A DNA stretch of 40,095 nucleotides, taken from assembly GCA_038203025.1 (NCBI GenBank), contig JBBREK010000009.1, positions 1 to 40,095 of the forward strand, in the 5' to 3' direction. The notes below the pieces were generated by a model. That model did not search any database. It saw only the letters and a list, made by a program, of their open reading frames with translations, and was not told where the DNA came from. A program made the position numbers and the translations under genes. Within the stretch, counting starts at the first letter, position 1, and every line of letters begins with the position of its first letter. This DNA comes from UBA11346 sp038203025. Lineage in GTDB: Bacteria; Planctomycetota; UBA11346. This document shows positions 32,104-40,095 of this stretch, piece after piece.

Positions 32104-33081
32104 ATGTCATTTCTGCGCCTTCCCGCACTCCTGGTCTGCCTACTGCTTGCCGCTGCCGTGTCGGGCGCCGAGCTGAAGATCGCCCTGCTGTGCACCGGCT
32201 CGACCAACGATGGCGGCTGGAACCAGCTGGCACGCGAAGGCGCCGAGCGCCTGAAGGCTGAGCTGGGCGCGACCGTCACCGTGCAGCAGCGCGTGACCGC
32301 CGACACCGCAGCCACCGCCATGAAGGATTTCGCCAGTGACGGCTACCAGTTGGTCATCGCGCATGGCTACGAGTTCCTCAACCCGGCGGCAGCGACGGCG
32401 ACCGCGGTCGGCACGACCCGCATCGCGGTCAGCGGCGCCGACGCCTCCCGCCCGGGCATCGTCAGCATCGACTTCGACGTGTCGCAGGCCAGCTACCAGC
32501 TTGGCATCATTGCCGGCCGGCTGAGCCGCAGCGGCAAGCTCGGCTTCATCGGCGGCGGCAACTTCCCCGCGGTCAAGGCCTGCTACCGCGGCTTCCTTGC
32601 CGGCGCGCACAGCGTGCGCCCCGACGCCACCGTCGCCGAGGCCTACACCAGCTGGGATGACGTGGCGCGCAACAAGGCGCAGGCCGAGGCCTTCATTGCC
32701 CAGGGCATCGACCAGATCTATCCGGACGTCGACGCCGCGGCGCGCGGCATCTACGAGGCGGTCAAGGAGCACAACATGGCGCATCCCGACAGCCTGGTGT
32801 GGACTTACGGCTGCGTCGGCGACGCCAACGCCAACCCCGCCGCCGGCGCCTGGACCCTGGCCAGTGCGGTCATCCGCCTGGACAACGCCTTCCGCCACGT
32901 CGCCGTGATGGTGCGCGACGGCACCTGGACAGAGGGCGTGATCCGCGAGGACCTCGCCAGTAATACCTGTGTCGCCGTGCTAAACCCAGCCCTGACCGGC
33001 GGGGTGCTGACCTCGGCCATCGCCAACGAGGTGGCAGCGGCCGGCAAGGCGTTGACCAGTGGAAGCGTGACGATCCCCTGA
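32104..33081 (+). CDS. BMP-family substrate-binding protein (nucleoside-type importer)
   Basis: A 325-residue periplasmic binding protein of the basic membrane protein (BMP/PnrA) family, whose characterised members bind purine nucleosides. The signal peptide MSFLRLPALLVCLLLAAAVSG has no lipobox, so it is probably soluble in the periplasm. The mature start ELKIALLCTGSTNDGGWNQLAREG is the family signature. FDVSQASYQLGIIAG and KLGFIGGGNFPAVKACYRGF follow. It heads a four-gene operon with the ATPase 5 nt downstream. Confidence 0.9.
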   Translation: MSFLRLPALLVCLLLAAAVSGAELKIALLCTGSTNDGGWNQLAREGAERLKAELGATVTVQQRVTADTAATAMKDFASDGYQLVIAHGYEFLNPAAATATAVGTTRIAVSGADASRPGIVSIDFDVSQASYQLGIIAGRLSRSGKLGFIGGGNFPAVKACYRGFLAGAHSVRPDATVAEAYTSWDDVARNKAQAEAFIAQGIDQIYPDVDAAARGIYEAVKEHNMAHPDSLVWTYGCVGDANANPAAGAWTLASAVIRLDNAFRHVAVMVRDGTWTEGVIREDLASNTCVAVLNPALTGGVLTSAIANEVAAAGKALTSGSVTIP

Positions 33082-33086
33082 CCGCA

Positions 33087-34598
33087 ATGCTGTGGCTGGC
33101 CGGGATCCACAAGCGCTTCGGCGGGGCCATCGCCCTCGACGGCGCAGACCTGTTGGTCGCATCCGGTACGGTGCATGGCGTCCTGGGCGAGAACGGCGCC
33201 GGCAAGACGACACTGATGAAGGTGCTCTACGGCCTGGTGCGGCCGGACAGCGGCAGCATGAAGCTAGGAGGGGCGGAGCTCACCCCGCAATCTCCGCGCG
33301 ACGCGACCAGGCTAGGTATTGGCATGGTGCATCAGCACTTCACCCTGGTCCCAACTCTCAGTGTGCGCGCCAACTGCGTACTTGCCGCCGGCACCGGCCT
33401 GGGCCGCATCGACGAGGCGGCCTGGGACCAGCGCATTGCCGCACTGGGTGAGCGTCTGCACTGGCACCTCAATCCCGAGGCCATCGTCGGCGGACTGGCG
33501 GTGGGGCAGCGGCAACGAGTCGAGATCGCCAAAGCCCTGCTCGCCGCTGGCATTGATGCTGACGGCTCGCTCGCCGGCCGCGTCCTCATCCTCGACGAGC
33601 CGACCGCGGTGCTGACCCCGCCCGAGGTCGAGGAGCTACTGCCCGCCCTGCGACGACTGGCCGAGGCCGGCACCACCATCCTGCTGGTCAGCCACAAGCT
33701 GCCCGAAGTGCTGCGGGTCTGCGATGCCCTGACCGTCTTCCGCCGCGGCCGCACCGTCCACGCCGGCCCGGCGGCGGATCTCGACGCCGAGCGGCTGGCG
33801 TTGCTGATGGTCGGCGACGAACCCCGCGCCACGATCACGGCCGGCACCGCGCGACCCGACGACGACGCCCCTCTGCGCCTGGACGTCGCGGCCCTGTCGG
33901 TGCCCGGATCGCTGCACGACCTCTCGTTCAGCGTCCGTGCCGGCGAGGCGGTCGGCATCGCCGGGGTCGACGGCAACGGTCAGCGCGAGCTGGTCCGCGC
34001 CATCCTCGGACTGCAGCCCGACGCCAGTGGACGCATCGACACCCCGGGTCTGCCGGCGGCGCAACGCCTGCGCGGCAGCGGCCGCATCGGCGTCATTCCG
34101 GACGACCGCCAGCGCGAGGCGCTCGTGCTGGAGCTGCCGCTGTCCGACAATCTGGCGCTGGGCGACCACCGCGATCCGCCGCTGGCCCGCCACGGCTGGC
34201 TCTTCGCGTCGGCGTGGCGGCGGCATGCCCTCGCCCTGGTCGAGCGCTTCGGCGTGCGCACCCCGGGCGTCGCGGTGCCGGCCGCCGCACTATCGGGTGG
34301 CAACCAGCAGCGCGCGGTGGCGGCGCGCGCCCTGCACCGCGATCCCGGCCTGGTGGTGGCGGTGAACCCGACTCGCGGCCTCGACATCGCAGCCAGCGCC
34401 GACGTCATGGCCCGGCTGGCCGCCGCCCGCGACCGCGGGGGCGGCGTGCTGCTGGTCCACCACGATCTCGACGAACTGCTCGCCGTCGCCGACCGCGTTC
34501 TCGTCCTCTACGGCGGGCGCCTGATCGACAGCGGCTGGCCGGCTTGCGGACGCGCCGCAATCGGCCGGCTGATGTTGGGGTTGCCGCCCCATGCCTGA
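33087..34598 (+). CDS. Dual-domain ABC ATPase of the BMP importer (NupO/YufO type)
   Basis: A 503-residue protein with two fused ATPase domains, as in sugar and nucleoside CUT2-type importers. Domain 1 has Walker A GENGAGKT (34-41), a signature with LAVGQRQRVEI and Walker B VLILDEPTAVL. Domain 2 has a degenerate Walker A region (GIAGVDGNGQREL) and signature LSGGNQQRAVAARAL, as usual for this type. Walker B in domain 2 reads VVAVNPTRGLD, where the catalytic acidic residue is replaced by asparagine. It overlaps the next permease gene by 8 nt. Confidence 0.92.
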   Translation: MLWLAGIHKRFGGAIALDGADLLVASGTVHGVLGENGAGKTTLMKVLYGLVRPDSGSMKLGGAELTPQSPRDATRLGIGMVHQHFTLVPTLSVRANCVLAAGTGLGRIDEAAWDQRIAALGERLHWHLNPEAIVGGLAVGQRQRVEIAKALLAAGIDADGSLAGRVLILDEPTAVLTPPEVEELLPALRRLAEAGTTILLVSHKLPEVLRVCDALTVFRRGRTVHAGPAADLDAERLALLMVGDEPRATITAGTARPDDDAPLRLDVAALSVPGSLHDLSFSVRAGEAVGIAGVDGNGQRELVRAILGLQPDASGRIDTPGLPAAQRLRGSGRIGVIPDDRQREALVLELPLSDNLALGDHRDPPLARHGWLFASAWRRHALALVERFGVRTPGVAVPAAALSGGNQQRAVAARALHRDPGLVVAVNPTRGLDIAASADVMARLAAARDRGGGVLLVHHDLDELLAVADRVLVLYGGRLIDSGWPACGRAAIGRLMLGLPPHA

Positions 34599-35601
34599 TC
34601 CGCGCCAACTACTATCCGCTTGGCCGGCCCTGGCCGCTGCCCTGGCCGCCGTCGCCCTGCTGTTGCTGGGACTGTGGGTCGCGGGCGGCGCTCCGGGCGA
34701 GGCCGCCGCGGCCGCGTGGCAGGGCGCCTTCGGCAGCTGGCGACGCCTAGCGATCACCGCCACTGAGGCGGTGCCGCTGGCCCTGTGCGGACTCGGTGCC
34801 GCCCTCGCCTTTCGCAGCGGTACATTGAACATCGGCCTGGAGGGTCAGTGCCTCGCCGGCATGGTCGCGGCCATCGCCGTTCTCGTGCCGCTGCCGCCCG
34901 GCCCGTGGGCCTGTCTCGCCGGCCTCGCCGCCGGGGCTCTGGCCGGGGCCGCCTGGTGCGGCGTCGCCGTCGCCCTCGAACGTGGCCGCGGCGTGCCGCT
35001 GGTGCTGTCGACCATCCTGCTGAACACCATCGCCGCCCTGCTGCTGGGCGCTCTGGTGCAGGGTCCGCTGCAAGCGGCGGGCTCGGCCGCGCCCGAGACC
35101 GCCATCGTGCCCGAGGCCTCGCGGCTGGCCATCCTCGCCACGCCCTTGCATCTCGGAGCGCTGATCGCGGTGCTGATCGCGGTAGCCTCGTGGCTGGTGC
35201 AGACGCGGACGGTGCTGGGCTTCGAGCTGACCGTCGCCGGCCTCAATCCCGAAACGGCCCGATTCGCCGGTATCCCGGTGGCGCAGCGCATGCTCACCGC
35301 CGCCCTGGGCAGCGGCGCCCTCGCCGGCCTGGCCGGAGCCATCCAGGTCGCCGGGGTCACCTGGTTCGTCAGCGACGGGGCGCGCAGCTGGGGCTACGCC
35401 GGCATCGCCGTCGCCTTGCTCGCCCGGCTGCATCCCCTCGGCGTCCTGGGCGCCGCCCTGTTCTTCGCCGCCCTGGAGGTCGGGGCACGAACGTTGGAGC
35501 GGCGCATGGCGGTGCCGCACGACGTCGGCGTGATGGTCCAAGGCGTGGCGGTGGCGGCTGTGCTGCTGGCCGGGGCGCTGAGCGCACGGAGGCGGCGATG
35601 A
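34591..35601 (+). CDS. BMP importer permease 1 (NupP/YufP type)
   Basis: A 336-residue BPD_transp_2 permease with eight to ten membrane segments. The motif LNIGLEGQCLAGMVAAIAVL is characteristic of nucleoside and branched-chain-type permeases, and the ATPase-contact segment FELTVAGLNPETARFAGIP follows. Start and stop overlap neighbouring genes (8 nt with the ATPase, 4 nt with permease 2). Confidence 0.9.
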   Translation: MPDPRQLLSAWPALAAALAAVALLLLGLWVAGGAPGEAAAAAWQGAFGSWRRLAITATEAVPLALCGLGAALAFRSGTLNIGLEGQCLAGMVAAIAVLVPLPPGPWACLAGLAAGALAGAAWCGVAVALERGRGVPLVLSTILLNTIAALLLGALVQGPLQAAGSAAPETAIVPEASRLAILATPLHLGALIAVLIAVASWLVQTRTVLGFELTVAGLNPETARFAGIPVAQRMLTAALGSGALAGLAGAIQVAGVTWFVSDGARSWGYAGIAVALLARLHPLGVLGAALFFAALEVGARTLERRMAVPHDVGVMVQGVAVAAVLLAGALSARRRR

Positions 35602-36527
35602 ACACTTGGCTGCCCGTGCTGCTGACCGCCCAGGCCCTGGTCGCGGCGACGCCGCTGGTCCTGGCCGGCCTGGGCGAACTGGTCGCCGAGCGCACCGGCG
35701 TGCTGAACATCGGCATCGAGGGTCTGGTCCTGGCCGGCTGCCTGGCGGGCTTCGCCACCGCCGCGGCAACTGGCAACCCGTGGCTGGCACTGCTTGCGGC
35801 GGTCGCAGTCGGGGCGTTGCTCGCCCTCGGCTTCGGCCTGCTCACCATCTACGCCCGCTGCGACCAGATTGTCGCCGGCCTGGCCCTCAACCTAGTGGTG
35901 TTCGGCGCCACCGGTACCGCCTGGACGTTGATGCAGGACCACGGCCTGACCACGATGGCGGAAGGAGTCGGCTTCACCCGCGGCTGGTGCGCCGGCTGGG
36001 GCCGCGACCTGCCGCTGATCGGGCCGCTGGTCTTCAACCAATACGGTCTGACCGTCGTCGTCGCCGGTCTGGCTGTAATGACGGCTTGGATCCTGGCGCG
36101 CACCCGGCTTGGCCTGGTGCTGCGCGCCCTTGGCGACGAGCCTGACGCCTGTGCAGCGGCCGGCATCCCGGTGCGGCGGTGGCGGCTGCTGGCGGTGGTC
36201 GGGGCCGGGGCGGCGGCCGGAGCAGCCGGCGCCTTCCTGGCGACCATGCGCACCAACAGCTTCGTGCCGATGATGAGCGGTGGCCTGGGCTTCATCGTCC
36301 TCGCCCTGGTTATGTTCGGCCGCTGGCGGGTCGGCTGGATGGTCGCCGGATGTCTGCTCTTTGGCCTGGTCGACGCGCTGCAGCAGCACCTGCAGGCGCA
36401 GGCAGGCGCCAACCGCATACCGTTCCAGTTGTGGCAGGTGATGCCCTATGCCACTGCGCTGGTGGTTCTGGGGCTGGTTCGCAGGGGTACGGCCGGGCCG
36501 CTGATGCTGACCAAGCCGTGGGGGTAA
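35598..36527 (+). CDS. BMP importer permease 2 (NupQ/YufQ type)
   Basis: A 309-residue BPD_transp_2 permease starting at the ATG at 35598 (MNTWLPVLLTAQAL). It carries the matching motif LNIGIEGLVLAGCLAG, a coupling segment LRALGDEPDACAAAGIPV and multiple membrane helices. It closes a complete importer (binding protein, dual ATPase, two permeases) whose best-known relatives take up nucleosides. It converges on carB with a 60-nt gap. Confidence 0.9.
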   Translation: MNTWLPVLLTAQALVAATPLVLAGLGELVAERTGVLNIGIEGLVLAGCLAGFATAAATGNPWLALLAAVAVGALLALGFGLLTIYARCDQIVAGLALNLVVFGATGTAWTLMQDHGLTTMAEGVGFTRGWCAGWGRDLPLIGPLVFNQYGLTVVVAGLAVMTAWILARTRLGLVLRALGDEPDACAAAGIPVRRWRLLAVVGAGAAAGAAGAFLATMRTNSFVPMMSGGLGFIVLALVMFGRWRVGWMVAGCLLFGLVDALQQHLQAQAGANRIPFQLWQVMPYATALVVLGLVRRGTAGPLMLTKPWG

Positions 36528-36587
36528 GAGCACGGATTACATGAACTCATTGCCACGGGCGTGCCAGCGGCGCGCGGTCCCAGGCGA

Positions 36588-39833
<3,246 letters not shown>

Positions 39834-40002
39834 GTGCAGCCTCGTCCAGAGGGTACCGGCTCGGGCCCTGGGCTGCGGCGTGTCCGCTCCCTCGCCTCCG
39901 CTCGTGGTCTCCGGATTGAAACTTGGCGGAGGCTAGGTCGATGTCCCCCGGGTCAAGGCTGGCCCCCAAGGCAGCGACGGGGATTAACCTAGATGCCGCA
40001 GT

Positions 40003-40095
40003 GGGTTCGCGGTTCGCGGTTGGACCATCGACTACGGACCATAGTGGGTTGTAACTACTGTGCTGCCTAAGCTTATTTCGGACTTCCATCGTGAG
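40003..40095. repeat. Inverted heptamer array R6, truncated by window end
   Basis: The left arm 40003-40021 has two GGTTCGC-type units ending in GGTT. The following core segment 40018-40050 matches the R5 core (read in the opposite orientation) at 31 of 33 positions. The core is AT-rich. The expected right arm lies beyond the window edge, so the element cannot be shown to be complete. It is upstream of carB. Confidence 0.8.

Noticed and set aside
31995..32321. 109-residue N-terminal extension of the AraC gene at 31092-31994
   Set aside because: It is antisense to the divergent BMP gene and has no AraC-like sequence. The ATG at 31994 gives a normal-length regulator.
34785..35597. Upstream extension of the second BMP permease frame
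   Set aside because: The upstream part is an out-of-frame reading of permease 1 and is extremely Arg-rich. The gene starts at 35598.

Overview
The window is about 40 kb of GC-rich DNA from a Gram-negative bacterium. LPS-type glycosyltransferases, a beta-barrel protein and ExbD/TolR all imply an outer membrane. A ClpS of the planctomycete-like type, a DUF4412 protein, two phytanoyl-CoA dioxygenase-family proteins, a URO-D-like protein, a sugar isomerase and three AraC regulators together suggest the PVC group, most likely Planctomycetota. That placement is inference: no rRNA or other phylogenetic marker is present apart from carB, xseA and one tRNA. No transposase, integrase, phage gene or CRISPR array was seen.

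Layout. 1-1562: a secreted DUF4412 protein and an ExbD/TolR protein (minus strand). 1700-7333: a carbohydrate ABC importer operon (binding protein, two permeases, a 54-residue membrane protein, two different ATPases) with a LacI-type operator-like site upstream. 7488-13896 (minus): a peptide-type ABC importer whose last gene is an AraC regulator. 13947-17967: four glycosyltransferases (GT2, GT4 and a divergent GT9 pair), probably for LPS core. 18188-25288: xseA, a PhyH dioxygenase, clpS, a barrel protein, an SDR, a hemerythrin, a second ClpS-like gene, a sugar isomerase and its divergent AraC regulator. 25289-25633: a cluster of hairpins followed by tRNA-Arg(CCG). 25686-29129: an unrecognised 1147-residue protein. 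29256-31994: PhyH, URO-D-like and AraC genes. 32104-36527: a complete BMP-type (nucleoside-like) ABC importer. 36588-39833: carB.

The most unusual feature is a family of inverted heptamer arrays. Each element has several tandem copies of a 7-mer (GGTTCGC, or the variants GGTTTCG and GGTGCGC), then a 38-87 nt core, then tandem copies of the reverse complement. Four of them occupy successive gene junctions of the sugar ABC operon (binding protein/permease 1, permease 1/permease 2, permease 2/small protein, and the operon end). A fifth lies between clpS and the barrel gene, and a sixth, cut by the window edge, lies upstream of carB. The fifth and sixth share a conserved 33-nt core sequence in opposite orientations, so these are copies of a dispersed element with polarity and not chance simple repeats. 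Their position recalls the REP hairpins between malE and malF of E. coli, so differential mRNA stability is a reasonable hypothesis. The N-terminus of permease 1 is encoded inside one of the elements.

The overall theme is uptake and catabolism of carbohydrates, peptides and nucleosides. Local AraC regulators, ATGA/GTGA translational coupling inside operons and tight gene packing are recurrent.
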